The notes under the pieces are model-generated. The model searched no databases. It was not told where the DNA came from and saw only the letters and a program-made list of their open reading frames with translations. Of a DNA stretch of 64,000 bases, positions 37,000 through 50,600 are shown in pieces (positions within the stretch are counted from its first letter, which is position 1; the number at the start of each line of letters is the position of its first letter). Source of the stretch: Reticulitermes speratus (Eukaryota; Arthropoda; Insecta; Blattodea; Rhinotermitidae). The DNA lies in contig JAJKFL010000004.1 of assembly GCA_021186555.1 (NCBI GenBank), forward strand, positions 10,298,001 through 10,362,000, given 5' to 3'. Made by a program: the position numbers and the translations under genes.

Positions 37000-38930
37000 A
37001 TCCTGTAGTGTGTATAATTCACTTTGTACTGAGCATAATCTAAGGAATCATCAGTGTATAAACTGTGTTGTTTCTCCATATTTCTAGGATATTCTAACAA
37101 GTATTTCCACGGTGCAGAGACAAAATTACATGTACATAGCAGAGCATTTGAGTTCTGTCAGATGCAAGACAGTTTTCTGGTACAGGAATCTGAATGACTA
37201 AACAAGTGTTACGTATCCAGTGTGTACAGGAAATGTTTGAGGACTGCAGGAGTTACTGAATCTGGGGATCCTCAGATGATGGAGTGGTAATTTGTGACGT
37301 ATACGTTTGGGAATATTTGTAAGACCTGGCTTAGCAAAAGTTGACTGGCTTGTGGTATTCTGTGAGTTGTAGAATGAATAACTCAGTGGAAATTGAATAT
37401 ATGTTATGTTATCAAGAAGTGACTGCTGTATGTTGCACTTTGAAGTCTTTCCTTGTATAATAGAAGGGGGAGTAAAGTAGCACATTATGTTGTTCTGTCA
37501 TTTGAGACACACCTTTGTTATAAAATGTGGTAATTGTATGTGATACATCATGGTTATTTCTACATTATGTATTTGGTTCTCTGTTCCTGATCCTCCGCTT
37601 TCTCTTCATGTATCCATAAATTGCAGAAAGTTGTTGTAACCAGCAGGTTCAGATTGTATTAACATAATGAGCAGTTGATATTTTGTGATGTATTTTGAGG
37701 AAAGTCAGTTCAGTTGTCTGCTTATTTCCATAATATTCATATGTCTGTTTTATTATGATTTTTAAGCTAAGTCTGTTCCTGACTGTGGCATGATAAATCA
37801 AACTGGACCTTTGTTTTGGACATTGACCATTGGCTTCCTTCAAACACGTACAGGTCTGGTTCAAAAATGCGTTGTCTGAAGAAGCTTACGATGTTTTTCA
37901 GTGTCCAGTTTAATGCAATCATTGTTTGCATCACATGATTCATAGTTGTTAGTCTGACTGGGTGAGTAAAAACAGGTTCTTGTAATTCATGATTTCATGG
38001 AAACTGAGTAGGCTGGTGCTAGTGGCAAAGAGTAAAGAATCTGAAACTGGTTTGACAAGGAAATGTGATCATAAAACTCACCAAATGTATTGTATGTGAA
38101 TCCTAATTATAACAAGCCAGATGAAAATGTGATCATACACATACTATATTCTGCATGCACACTTATTTTTGTATACAGTTGCACACAGAATTTGATGATA
38201 TAATGACTTGGGGGTAGCATGGAATAAATTTTAACACGTATTTGCATGGACATGATGTCTAAAGATTGGAAGATACGGGACTGATTTTGTGTATTGTGTA
38301 GTATAGGTATAACAATTTGCCTCTTATACCGGCCACATCTGTTGTTAAATCATTGAAAAGGCAGTGAAGGAATTTTCCAGTTTTCTGGATACTTTAATAA
38401 TATTAGAGATTATGGTTATGAAGACACAAAACAGTGTCTGTAAGGATATTATGAAGTCTGACATGCTTCAGCAGTCTGCTACACATGACACGTAAATTCC
38501 ATTAACAGTATTGAAGAGTTAGATTCTGTCTGAAGCATAGTGTTCCACTAAGGTAACCTGCATTACCATTTACTCATGCGCGCAACAATTTACACTGCAG
38601 AAAGTACGTCCTTACTCGGTAGGACACTGCAAGGCTGCAAGCATGTCAACGTATAAGCTATAAAGTAACAGTTCTCAGTAGTGATATACATCATTGTTTA
38701 TGTGCAGATACATTATCATCAGTAAAGGTACCTTTGTTGCAGTTTAGTTTGTGAAAAAAGTGTTTTCTGTATCCAGAACATTTTTCTAACTGATGTAGGC
38801 TGCTGTGTTTGGAAACCAGCCACATATTGAGTCAGCAGTTTATCCACATTCAGTGGACTAGCAACATCTACAGAACACTTTGTAATAAATTCCCTATATA
38901 TATAATGGTGAAGTTGTCCCTGTAGATATT
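37000..38930. other. Gene-free stretch
   Basis: AT-rich, no recognisable protein, RNA or transposon block on either strand; only short non-conserved ORFs. Confidence 0.5.
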
Positions 38931-38940
38931 GTGCAGTCAC

Positions 38941-39175
38941 ATAGGAGGAGTGGGGGCATTGGTCCACTCATTCTTAACCTCAACACTGGATTCAGATGAG
39001 TGTTTATCATTGTGCCTTGGCAGCTTTATTCTTGGGGAAAGAGCCTCTGATGTCCAGTGAATAATGAGCTGATTGGGCCCCTGTGGTGGCCTGGATTTTG
39101 GAGATAGATAAATTATGCCCTTGCCAGGATTTGAACCCCACAATTCCCTGACCATAGGAAAGAAAACTATGTTTG
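38941..39175 (-). mobile_element. SINE type A, old copy
   Basis: Minus strand shows a B box region (GGGGTTCAAATCC), GGCCACCACAGGGGCCCAA and a tail GAGGTTAAGAATGAGTGGAC. Diverged from 51217. Confidence 0.65.
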
Positions 39176-39639
39176 TTCAAGGGGTCTGTGAAATTAGCAG
39201 CAGCAGCTTTTCCAAATGCGTTTGTGTTGTGACTAACAACACACCATAGTACCACAGTAGACAGCTGATCAGTGGTTGGTAACAAGCAGATGAATGAGGA
39301 ATTGGGACAGCATTTCACTAACCGATGGTTTCGACTCGGGGCTTGCAAGAGTCGTTTATTTTTGTCACAGTACTCTGGATATATGTAAGAAGCTGTTCAC
39401 GTCACATATTAAATACAATTTATGCTGAAGCATATTTTCGAACCAGTTTTCTCACCATGCAGGCGTTGTTCACATGACACATCCTAAAAAGTATATTGTC
39501 CAGTTATTCCATTTATTGATTCAGGAGACAGCCTTTTAATTGCTTTTGTCCATTCTGCATTAGAAAACTCAATATTCCCATCATGTACATGCTTACAGAA
39601 TGAATTCAAGTAGGCCTACACTTTGTACTATGTGTCTAA

Positions 39640-40022
39640 AACAGTACTCAACTACTTGGAAGACTGTATTAAAATGGATGTTAAAGATGTCTGTTGGCAG
39701 GGCATGGACTGAATTGATGTGGCTGAGGATAGGGGCAAGTGGCAAGCTTTTTCATGCGATGGTGAATCTTCAGCTTTTATATAATACGGCTGCCCTATCC
39801 ACCTCACGCAACATTAAATATCACGGCAAAAATATTTTCATTTTGGTCTGTTTTGGGGAATGGATCCTTAATTCTCTTTGGTTTCCAGTAATTTTAAAAA
39901 CTCAGCCTTCTATTGAATGGCGACACGGTCACATCCATCTAGTGTCGAGGTTAAGAATGGAGCTGGACTTGTACTTCCCATACATGCCTTCATGGTGTGG
40001 ACATGAACAACTATACCTTTCA
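39640..40022 (+). mobile_element. LINE 3'-end fragment followed by a SINE type A tail
   Basis: 39655-39760 holds WKTVLKWMLKMSVG-type LINE sequence (KMDxxxVG) and GCATGGACTGAATTGATGTG. 39935-40022 holds the SINE tail TCTAGTGTCGAGGTTAAGAA and GCCTTCATGGTGTGG. Confidence 0.55.
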
Positions 40023-40762
40023 GGCTTGTTCGCATAGTTTTGAAAAGCACCTGTTAGTTTCGTCGTGTTTGTCTTGCTGCATATATTTTTCCGTGACATT
40101 CGATACTGGAAACATTTTATGAAAACCTGTCGAGAAAACCCAGATGTAATTAGAATGAGGAAAAATATTGGGAGACTTTACATGAAGGTACAAGTGAAAG
40201 TCTAATAAAAGCTTAACACGTGCTACAGCAGATGCTGAACATATTGCTGTCGTGACCAACTGCTCTTGGTATACCCGAGGAACATGCGTTTTTGTTAACT
40301 CTGGAGTTCTTTGCCGGAAATTCGCGCAATACCAGTGTAGTATTAATACTGTGCTGGTAATGAACTTAATGCTGTACTTGTAATTCCGTTTCCCCATAAT
40401 GAAACGTCCACCTGTGGTCATTTATATTTTTTCATTCTTAATGTTTTCACAGTAGTGAGGATTTATAATGTGGTCTGATGTATGGTTCTCAATGCTGTAT
40501 ATATTTATATTTACATTCCTATTTCTTAGACCCATCTTCTACCATACACGGATTGAATTCATAATTGGTCATAATGCTTAGAGAGGAACATATTGACTCA
40601 GTCTGTCCTTTTTGGATTGGAGAGGTAGTGAAATGGGTGGGGTTGGTGAGGAATAGTAATTTGGGATTACGATGTTCCATTATGTTTGGTAATCAGCGTA
40701 AGTCTATAGGAATAATCTTTGTTCTAGCCATTGACACAACTTTAAGTCTGTATATACTGCAG

Positions 40763-40815
40763 TTTCTGATGACGTGTTTCGCCTGTCACTGTTGGCCATC
40801 TTCCAAGTCACTGAC
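40763..40815 (-). repeat. Hammerhead-like core, variant
   Basis: Minus strand TTGGAAGATGGCC, loop, GGCGAAACACGTCATCAG. It keeps the GAAGATGGC and GCGAAAC halves of the motif with a GCC/GGC helix. Confidence 0.4.
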
Positions 40816-41200
40816 TTATTAATAACATGTACAGGCATTAAGATGTTGATTTCACACTGCAATATTTTATACATGTGATTGTTTTTTATTTTTAAATTTT
40901 ATGATCATTATTTACTTTAAAGGAATTGTTATGGTGTGTAGTATTGTTGGTTTTTTGGATGTGAAGAATTAAATGTAATTAACATTTCCTTTAAAGCATT
41001 ATCTATGTGTTGGACTTGTAAAACTGAATTTAATCCTAAAAATGCAGCACATAATAATTCATGTCAAAGTAAATGAACTATTATCTGTATATAATATTAC
41101 AGTGTAAATGGATTGAGATCTTAATTCCTCAGGTAACAAGAAATGGAAGTATGTATTTCATATTATAATTTAAGTTCCTGTATATATTGATAAGTTACAG

Positions 41201-41242
41201 ACCTGAAGATCTCCAACACCGAGGGCCAAAATGTGTGTAGTA
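41201..41242 (+). repeat. Hammerhead-like core, degraded
   Basis: CCTGAAGATCTCC, ACACC, GAGGGCCAAAATGTG. CTC/GAG can pair; the GAAA segment reads CAAAA. Confidence 0.35.
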
Positions 41243-41526
41243 TATACAGAATTGAAGTTGTGTAAAGGGCTAGAAGAAAACGTTTTCTCTAATATTGCTG
41301 GAATAGTAGTGGGCTGTGTTACACGTTGCGGAGCTGAGGCCCAATAGGCATCGAAGTTTTCGATAGCACGGTTGAATAACGTCCAAACTGCGTTACACCG
41401 ATGGATGGCAGCACATTCGGACGCATTTCCACGGATTAGTACTGGCCGACGTGTAACTCCAATCTATGATTATGGCAATAGTCGATAGCTATGTAACCGT
41501 GATCGATACAATGTATTGACAGAGGT

Positions 41527-41540
41527 GTTGTCATGGCAAC
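41527..41540 (+). promoter_or_regulatory. X-box, RFX transcription factor site upstream of IFT70
   Basis: GTTGTCATGGCAAC is two inverted half-sites (GTTGTC and GGCAAC) with a 2-bp spacer, fitting the RYYNYY-N1-3-RRNRAC consensus. It ends 68 bp upstream of the ATG at 41608. RFX/DAF-19 X-boxes at this distance are the hallmark of ciliary genes, including dyf-1 orthologues. Position and match make function likely. Confidence 0.85.
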
Positions 41541-41607
41541 TAGCGTAGATATTTTAGTAAATAAATGCTTATCCAAGTTATAACTAGTTCGTTGTCGTGT
41601 TATAGTT

Positions 41608-41667
41608 ATGTTCATTCAGAATATACAAATCAAGGATGGAGAATATACAAAGACAATTTATACGATG
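41608..41667 (+). CDS. IFT70: IFT70 exon 1
   Basis: ATG in TAGTTATGTTC; 20 codons ending TYTM-type (KTIYTM), donor ATG|GTAAAA. The start is chosen because IKDGEYT aligns with the family's IPDGEFT near its N-terminus and the X-box lies just upstream. Confidence 0.9.
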
Positions 41668-44600
41668 GTAAAATCAGTATCGCAGTCGGTTTTGAGATAT
41701 CATTCGTTTCGAGATAACAGTAAAATTGTTAATATTCAGCTTTCTCTGTACTCTGTCGTGCTACCAATGAACCGCAGAAACTACCGTCCAAGACGTAAAA
41801 GGCAGAGGAATGAAATGTTCTATTCCTTATCATCAGGGAAATTCAAAGGATTGTGATAGTTGCTAATAGTGAGACTCTTGGACATAAGTTGCGTGGAATT
41901 TTGACATTTAAGATAGTCAAATTTTGGTTAATTTTATGTCTGATCCATAGGACGTTTTCATACATTGGGTGTATCAGTTTTCTGCACCAGTTCTGAAGTG
42001 GTGCTTCCAAAAATTCTCAAAGGAATTGAATGAACTGAATGTATATGTATGGTTGGTGTACTTTCAATTTCTGTTGGATTTGCAGCTTGGATGAGGGTCA
42101 CATAAAATACATATACATTTTTTATGAGTAGATGTAATATGTATGAGTAGATGGTGGTCACTTACAAGATAAAGAATGGGTCTGGTAGATAACATCAAGA
42201 AGAATTTCAGTGAAATAGGTTTCTGAAGACAGTCTGTCTCCATGATAATATGCACTTTTGATTTACTTTCAGATAAAGGAACAGCGATACAATGATGCAA
42301 TACACGTGTTAACCAATGTACTGGAAACAAATGAATCAGTAAGATCAGATTCATATCTTTAAATATATTGCATGATATATGCGTATAAAATACCATACCA
42401 TTAGTGTTGAAAATATTTATTTATATGTGAGAAACATGTATCGCATGTAAGCATTTTTTTTTGAGTAGCTGTAGAACACTCACCAAAGTCTTATATTTTG
42501 GTTTTATTTAAAACAAATGTGTTATGACCCTTTATTTAAATCTTACATTTCAGTCAAGAGCAGGCCTCTCTCTCCTGGCATACTGCTATTTCTACACACA
42601 GGACTTTGGAAAAGCGGCTAAGTGCTATGAGAAATTGACCCTTCTCTTTCCTGATGAAACAGAATATCGCCTTTATTATGCTCAGTCTCAATACCAGGCT
42701 TGTTCTTATGATGAAGCATTGAAAGTTACCTCCCAGATTGATGATCCAGCTTTTCAAGGAAAGGTAATTAAACTATGACCTGGGTAACGAACAATAATTT
42801 GTATGACCAGGGTGTTGTAGAGGTAAAGAATGAATATTATTTTCATATACTATAAACATAAATTATAAACAGGGAAAAATATGTTTTTATGCATTGTTAT
42901 CAGGGTTTCTGTGAATTTAGCTTTCCATATAAAAGCAGTCACAATTCATTGTCAGTACTAAGAGATAATGTTAGAGAAATAGTTGTACCTGTACCTAATT
43001 AAACACCATGCCATGAAGATGTATTGGGGAGTGGAGGTGTACCCAAGGCAGTCTTAACCTGTCACTAGACAGAGGTGGTCAGATTCATGCACCAGTGACT
43101 TTACCCCTTGGTACCCGTTGGATAGGAGGGTAGATAGGCCCCAGAGCCTGTTGGGAAACTGTGTAGAAGAAAAGAGTCTTTTTGTCCCATGCTGGGGAGC
43201 AAACACCAGTCCCCTGGTTATCCTGCCTTTTGCATGGTCACTGTACCAACCTGTATTATCAATACCTCAATAATATTAATTTTTTTCAAAGTACTTCCAT
43301 TAAACCCTTATTACTTTTGTGTGTCTGGTGTCTCTGCAGCATCATCATCGTCATCATCATTCTTTACATTTTTAACCCTTTCAAGCATATTGGTTACTAT
43401 ATGTATCATCTGTGTAATTGTCAAAAATCTCTGCATTTTGGTTTACAGATTCTATTTATGGGTTTTGTATGATTCTCAGAATAAAGGACAGTATATATAT
43501 TTTTTCACTTAAACAACATTAACTATTGGTGTTTGTAATGGAATCATAGTGTTTTCTGTGAGGTAAGACCAGCCTTTGAAACATCCTTTAGGTGAATCTT
43601 AGACCTCAAAAGGTTAATCCTTGTGGGCTCATTGCTGTCATGATTTATGTTACTTATATGGCATTTAAAAATTGCCGTAAAAAGTGTTGTGCAATATTTT
43701 TAATGACGGAAGTGTCCAAATGAAGGGCACACATAAACTCTTCAGTCTCCAGTAGTGTAATGGATCTTCGTAATAAAATAGCCTGATAATACTTTGAAAC
43801 ACGTTTTCCCCTCACTCTTATCTTCTGTGCAAATAGATCACAAAACTAAAAGCAGCTATAAAGTATGGTGAGGAAGACCTGGCTGGCGCAAAGAGTCTTG
43901 TAGATAGCAGTGCAGAGGATGATCCAGACACTGATATCAACCATGGATGTCTTTTATATAAGGTAAGATTATTGAAACTCAAAGTTTTGAAGCTCCTAAG
44001 GAATATTAATTATTTCTGTACATTTTTTCAATAAGGCTTAGGAGTTGTGTTAGTATTCTGGAAAATACCACTTAAGTTTACAAAGTAAGACTTTTACTGC
44101 CGTGCATCCATACTAGGATTTTACCTGCTGAACTAGGCATTTTTACACAAAAGCCGTTATTTGAACTTGTGACACTCGTGATGGAAATTAAAGAGAACAT
44201 GTGCAAGGCAACAAACAGCCACCATACAGTATTTAAAGTGTTGTGAGATTTAACAGTCTGTACCTTAAATTGCTTTGAATTTGAGTGACATCGCTACTGT
44301 TCTCCAGCAAAGAGAAGTTAAGACATCAGATGAGCTGGCATATACTGGGTAAGCTGAAGATGGTAGCATGATTTTTTGGATGACTCATACAATTGCTACT
44401 GGTCAGTGCCGAAGGTCAGTGTGTACATAAATTAACAGTAGGATGGTGAAGGTGAACTATTTCTACCTGGCGCTCATGTTGCTTTCTGTAGGAGGGATGG
44501 CATTTGTGTAAGTTAACTTCCACTTCCACTAGTAGTCACTGGCACACAGTAAACTTAACCTCTCAGGTTACAGAGTTGTTGGTGATGTGTTACGGTCCAG

Positions 44601-47600
44601 CTCTTAATATGGAACATTAGGTCTCTGGAATTGAATTGGAGATTTGATTGCATAGCAGAATACTTTAAAGTTTTTATAGATAGCAGTGTGTTAGAATACT
44701 TGTTGAAGGGAATTGTAACTAGAGTGAATTTAACACTGAAGTAGTAAGTCCACAGGATCTAAACACTATCTAAGGGAAATATTGTCTGTGGGTTTCATTG
44801 TATATCTTCAATTTTTATATTTATATACTTTATTATATGTGTTCTTCTACACTTGATTTATTTGCTATTTATTAATAATAAAACTTCAGGCAATGTGATT
44901 CTGTCTTCTAGAAGCACGATTACTGTCTTGTTAGATGCTTTTATTTCTTAAAGGCCATTTAATTTCCTATGGGAGCTGCTAGTAACTTCATGCATGAAAG
45001 AAACAACCCTCTATTAATGACTCATACTGGAAGGAAAAGGAAAATAATGTGTTAGTTCAAGGTTTATGGAAGGTTTTATGATTCAGGAGAAAAGATTTAT
45101 TGTAACAGTAATTACACAAGGTGTTATTTGGTTTTTATTTGTGTGTGTATATTGCCTTTTATCCATGGAGGTATTATCATCTGTAATTTATGTTTTTCTT
45201 TAACAAGTTTTATTCACAAATATAGAAAAACAGTGACACTCTTGCTAGAAATTCGAATTTCTGAAATGTTTGTAATTGCTGTGAATTTTCTTGCAGTTGT
45301 TAAATGAGGTTACTATTGCATTTGTGCAACTCCTGTTGAAAATTTACATTTTTAGGTATTCTTCTCTTTTATAAATTATTATTTTAGTTCATTCTGTTAC
45401 TTTGCATGTGTATTTTCAGGAAGGACGCTTCGAAGATGCATTACAAAAGTTTAGCACCTCTCTTCAAGTGCTTGGGTACAATCCTCATCTTTCGTACAAC
45501 GTTGCTCTGTGTTACTACAGATTGAAGGAATATGCTCCTGCACTGAAGCACATATGTAAGGATGTTGTATCTGCACTATTTTCAACCCTTTGTCACGACC
45601 TTTAAACCACAGTTACATTCATGGGAAGCATAACGATGATCAAATTCAGGGAATGCTTCCTGCCATTCAGTTCAGAATCCTTTGTCTTTCCATCTGCTAT
45701 CTAAATAATGTAAATATTAAAATACATGAAACTATAATTTTTTTTGCCGTTGTGTGTGGGTGTGAAACTTGTTGCATACATTAAGGGAAGTATATGGACT
45801 GAGGGTGTCGCAGAACAGGGTGCTGAGGAGAATGCGTAGACCTATGAGGGAGGAAGTGACAATGAGCTGGAGAAAATTGTATAGTGAGGATGTTTATAGT
45901 TGGTACTCTTTAGCAGGTACTATTTGGATGGTCAAATCAAGGAGGGTGAGATGTGTGAGGCATTTAGCTTGTGTGGGAGAGAAGAGATGTGCATATAAAG
46001 TTTTGGTAGGAAAATTTGGATGAAATAAACCACTTAATATTCCTGGGCATGGACAGGAGTGTAATATGTAAATGGATCATAAGGAACAAGATGGCACAGT
46101 GTGGACTGGATTCATCTGGCTCAGGAGAGGGACAAGTGATCAGCTGCTATTTTCACTGCATTGACCCCTCAGGTTCCATAAGATGTGGGGAATTTGTTGA
46201 CTAGATGAGGAACTATTAGTTTTTGCCCCATTGGCTTTTGTAGCAACAACTTTTATTTAACCCATTATCTTCTGAACTGATTTTAGATCTTCAACCATAT
46301 GATTGATTTCTTTTTGAAGGATAAATTTGGATTAAGAGAATTAGAAGGTTGGAGTATGTAGAACACATGAGAAGAGATGATAAATACATATAAAATTTTA
46401 ATCATAAATCCTAAAGGGAAGACAGAGACCTAGGCCTATTTTGGAATGTGGTATTTAAAGGGAGTTTAAAGAAACATGATAGGACAATGATGATTGGACT
46501 TGTATGGCTAAGGATGTGATCCTAATGTGGGCTGTCATAAGCATGGTAACAAACAATAAAAGTCAGGAAATTATTGACTTGCTGAGCAACTATTAGTTTT
46601 TCAAAATTAGTTTTTAAAATTTGGTTTAGGTTTTAACATACAGAATTCTGTAGTCTGCTTGATCCATTTTCTTTTACAGATCTAAGTTGATATTATGGTA
46701 TTCCCTCATGGGGCACTCCTATGAGGATGAGATTAATGCTGAACATGTCAATGACAGCTTCTTGTGCACTTACACAGCCTAATACAGAAATATCTGTGGA
46801 CATTGAAGTGATCCTCAGCCACTGAAAGGCTGATTATGTGTTTTTTTTAATTGCAAATTTGTGTGAATTAAACGGTTTTATGCTACATTAATTTAATTAA
46901 CAGAATCCCCTGCATCCAGCAGCTGAAGTAGAGACTAAAGCTATAGAGACATAAGAAGCCAGCAGTGCTGTTCTGTTTTTAGTAAACACGTTATTGTACA
47001 AAGAAGAAATAAATTAAATGGTGAAGATCTATAGGAAGCACACTTTCAAGAGTAAAGGTTCTTGAAATGATTATAGAGGGAGCAATATCTTTTGTGACTT
47101 TCTGACTGCACTGGAGAAGAGAAAGAAGCCTTAGTTTCTGTTATTGAGGGTATAGAATCCATAATTCTTATAAATGCTTTTATTTCCATTTATATTTTTT
47201 TAGCTACTTTACCCCCTATGGTTTTGAAACTGAAGAAACAAATCCAAAGTAAAAATGTCTGCAGGAATTAGTGCAGTGTTATGTGTTAATATATAGGTAA
47301 CTATTTGAAACTTTAATATTTTAGCTGACATAATCGAGCGTGGTATCCGTGAACACCCTGAGCTGAGTGTAGGCATGACAACTGAAGGTATTGAAATGAG
47401 AAGTGTTGGTAACACCCTGACATTGCATGAAACTGCACTTATTGAAGCCTTTAACTTAAGAGCAGCCATTGAATATCATCTAAAAAATTGTAAGTAGCAA
47501 ACTAAGTTTCAAATTTTGTATTCATTGACATACTATTTATTGTTGAATAAATAGGCACTGTTCACAGCCTAATACAGCCACTATAACATAACGGTTGTAT

Positions 47601-50600
47601 TGGCTGCTTAACAATGCCTATTTTAAAGTTATTTGATCATGGTATGACATATCATTTAAGGCTATTCGTTAGACTTTGTCCATCATCTTAGTTTTTAACA
47701 TAAAATCCACAGTTAGTGGACAATATCTTGCGTTTGACAGTGGCTCACCAATCAACCATTAATGTTTAAACATACAGTTCTGTGTGGCAGTGACTCACTA
47801 GTCAATGAATTAATATATAAACATAACAGTTGTGTTTGATGGTGACTCACTAATGAACCAAAATCCACAGTGTTTCAGAAATGGATCCTATTTTCATCTC
47901 AAAGTGGGGAGGATGTAAAGAAATTCCTACTCTGTTAGGTCCGTTTGTAGGACTAGAGCTGGGTCCAGGGCATGAGATAATTTACCAAAGGTTCCGACAG
48001 TGTAGAGATCTCTTCATATCCTCCCCACCTGAAGATGGAAATGCACAATCTAAAGTATTACTATTTTTTAATGTAAGGACATGAAAGATTAAAATAACAC
48101 AACTGGAGGCAATGGGATAGGAGAACCTACAATATAAACATAATAGCTGGCGTTTTTCTGTAGTTGAATCGGCCAGAGAAGCCCTTACAGACATGCCACC
48201 TCGCTCAGAAGAAGAATTAGATGCTGTCACACTCCACAATCAGGCACTCATGAACATGGAAACCAAACCAACAGAAGGCTTTGAGAAACTTCAGTTTCTT
48301 CTTCAACAGAATCCATTTCCTCCTGAAACATTTGGAAATTTACTTCTCCTGTACTGCAAATATGAATATTATGATCTGGCAGCTGATGTTCTGGCAGAAA
48401 ATGCCCATCTCACATACAAATATCTTACACCAGTAAGTAGCTATCACGTGTGATATATTTTAACATGTTTACTTCTTCACATATGTGGAGAAGGTACTTA
48501 CTGTAATCGTGGAAAGAGATTATAGCATTGAAGTACGCTAAGTTCTATGAAAGAATTCTTTTATTTACATGTCCATTCCAGTATTCTTTTGTTTACATGT
48601 CCATTCCATTATTTTTTTGTTTGCATGTCCATTCGAGTATTCTTTTATTTACATGACCATTTCAGTATTCTTTTTTTACATGTCCATTCCAGTATTCTTT
48701 TGTTTACATGTCCATTCCATTATTCTTTTGTTTACATGTTCATTCCAGTATTCTTTTGTTTACATGTCCATTCCAGTATTCTTTTATTTACATGTCAATT
48801 CCAGTATTCTTTTATTTACATGTCCATTCCATATTCTTTTATTTACATGTCCATTCCAGTATTCTTTTATTTACATGTCCATTCCATATTCTTTTATTTA
48901 CATGTCCATTCCAGTATTCTTTTATTTACATGTCCATTCCAGTATTCTTTTGTTTACATGTCCATTCCAGTTTACACAGTTCTGTGTTCTATTGATCAGT
49001 TTGTAACATTAACTATTTGTGAAAGCTCCAAAACTTATCACTGAAAATATGAATATAATAAAATTCAAAATAGAAGATTTAAGTCTTCTGCGATGTGATG
49101 TTGTGCCACTGGGTAAGTAGTTTGCAGTGTTTTTAAGGATTGTAGTTCTTCCTCTCTGAAGTCAGACAGCCTAAGAACCATGATTCTTCAAAACTTTGGG
49201 AACTACTTGCTCAGGGACCCAGTGAAACATCCTGAAAGATGTAAATCTTTATCAGTGCTGCTCTGAGAACCTCAAGTCTTGGATCTAAGTAGAAGCTTGC
49301 AGGAGTGTAAGACCATCTCTCTATTCCTCCACGTGTTATTTCTTTCAAAAGGTGGTGTGTTTAAAAGAAGAGGTCTTTTATGTATGCAAGTACAATTTAC
49401 ATGGCACCTAAATAGATGCATTGTAGATTATTCTTATGTTTCAGTATCTCTACAATTTCTTGGATGCTCTAATAACACAGCCAACATCACCTGAGGAAGC
49501 ATATCGCAAGTTTGATGAAATTGCATCCAAGCATACAGAAACCCTTCGCAAGCTGACTAAACAGGTGCAGGAAGCGAGACAAAACCATGACGATGAGTCG
49601 GTAAAAAGAGCAGTAGGTGAATATGAAGATGCTTTAGAAAGGTAGGGGCATAAATAGATGAGTGTAATATATGTAGAGTATATCATGAACTGACTGGTGT
49701 GGTACACACCGAAGGGATATGACTGATTTCTACATGCCCTGCCCGTTATATAAATTGTGCACATTGTCATAGTGCTAGCCATAGGTGATCATAGTCTGTA
49801 ACACGGAATTGCAGGTTGCCACCTGTCAGCAATAATTATTCTCTTATTTATGTTCTGCTGTTTCTGTTCATCTTCTTTATCAAATGTTCCAACTTACCCA
49901 CATGTTATTCTTTATGATTGTTTTTCCTTGCAGAGTAAAATTGTAAAAATTCAAATGAATTTTTACAGTGATATGGCACATCTTTTGTGATGAGTGTGTT
50001 AAAGGAGAAAACTGTGGCCCTATAAATACATTATTATTATTATTATTATTATTATAGGATTATATGTAACCATATACATATGGTAATACAGTAGAACCCG
50101 GATAAGAAGTCCCCGCATAAGAAGTTTTCCCCTGTAAGAAGTCTGATTTTTCAAGTCCCGAAATAAAATCCATAATGCGTACATTAATTTTTCCCGGATA
50201 TGAAGCTTCCCACTCTTTAAGTTTTCTCACCTAAGAAGTCGAATCTCATGATACCAAGAATATGCTTTTTTATGAAATTTTACCCGTTTAATAAGTTTTC
50301 AAAGATATGTATAAAAAATTTCATTTCCAAAGTTTTATTTCCTTCAAATCTTAAGTTGCTGTTGATTCATCGATCACCTGCTATCTGACTATCGATATAT
50401 GCGATATATACTATGTTGTGCCTTGTTCAGTGCAAACTATTGAACAAATATGTGAGGGGGACGAAAATGTGTCAGAGAGTGAAGAAGAGGAGGAAGATAA
50501 TGTAGTGCCATCTTACAATGAGGCGGTAAATGCCCTGGCTACATTTCGAGCATTTATTGACAATGTTCCCGAAACTATTCTTAAAAGTATTAGAGAAGTA

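Noticed and set aside
42973..43215. Possible alternative exon of IFT70 in intron 3
   Set aside because: The conserved-looking frame is the SINE type A body; exons 3 and 4 join directly with matching phase.
48547..49044. 165-codon ORF (FIYMSIPVFF repeats), looks like a repetitive membrane protein
   Set aside because: It is the chance translation of the 28-bp minisatellite in an IFT70 intron; all frames are open there.
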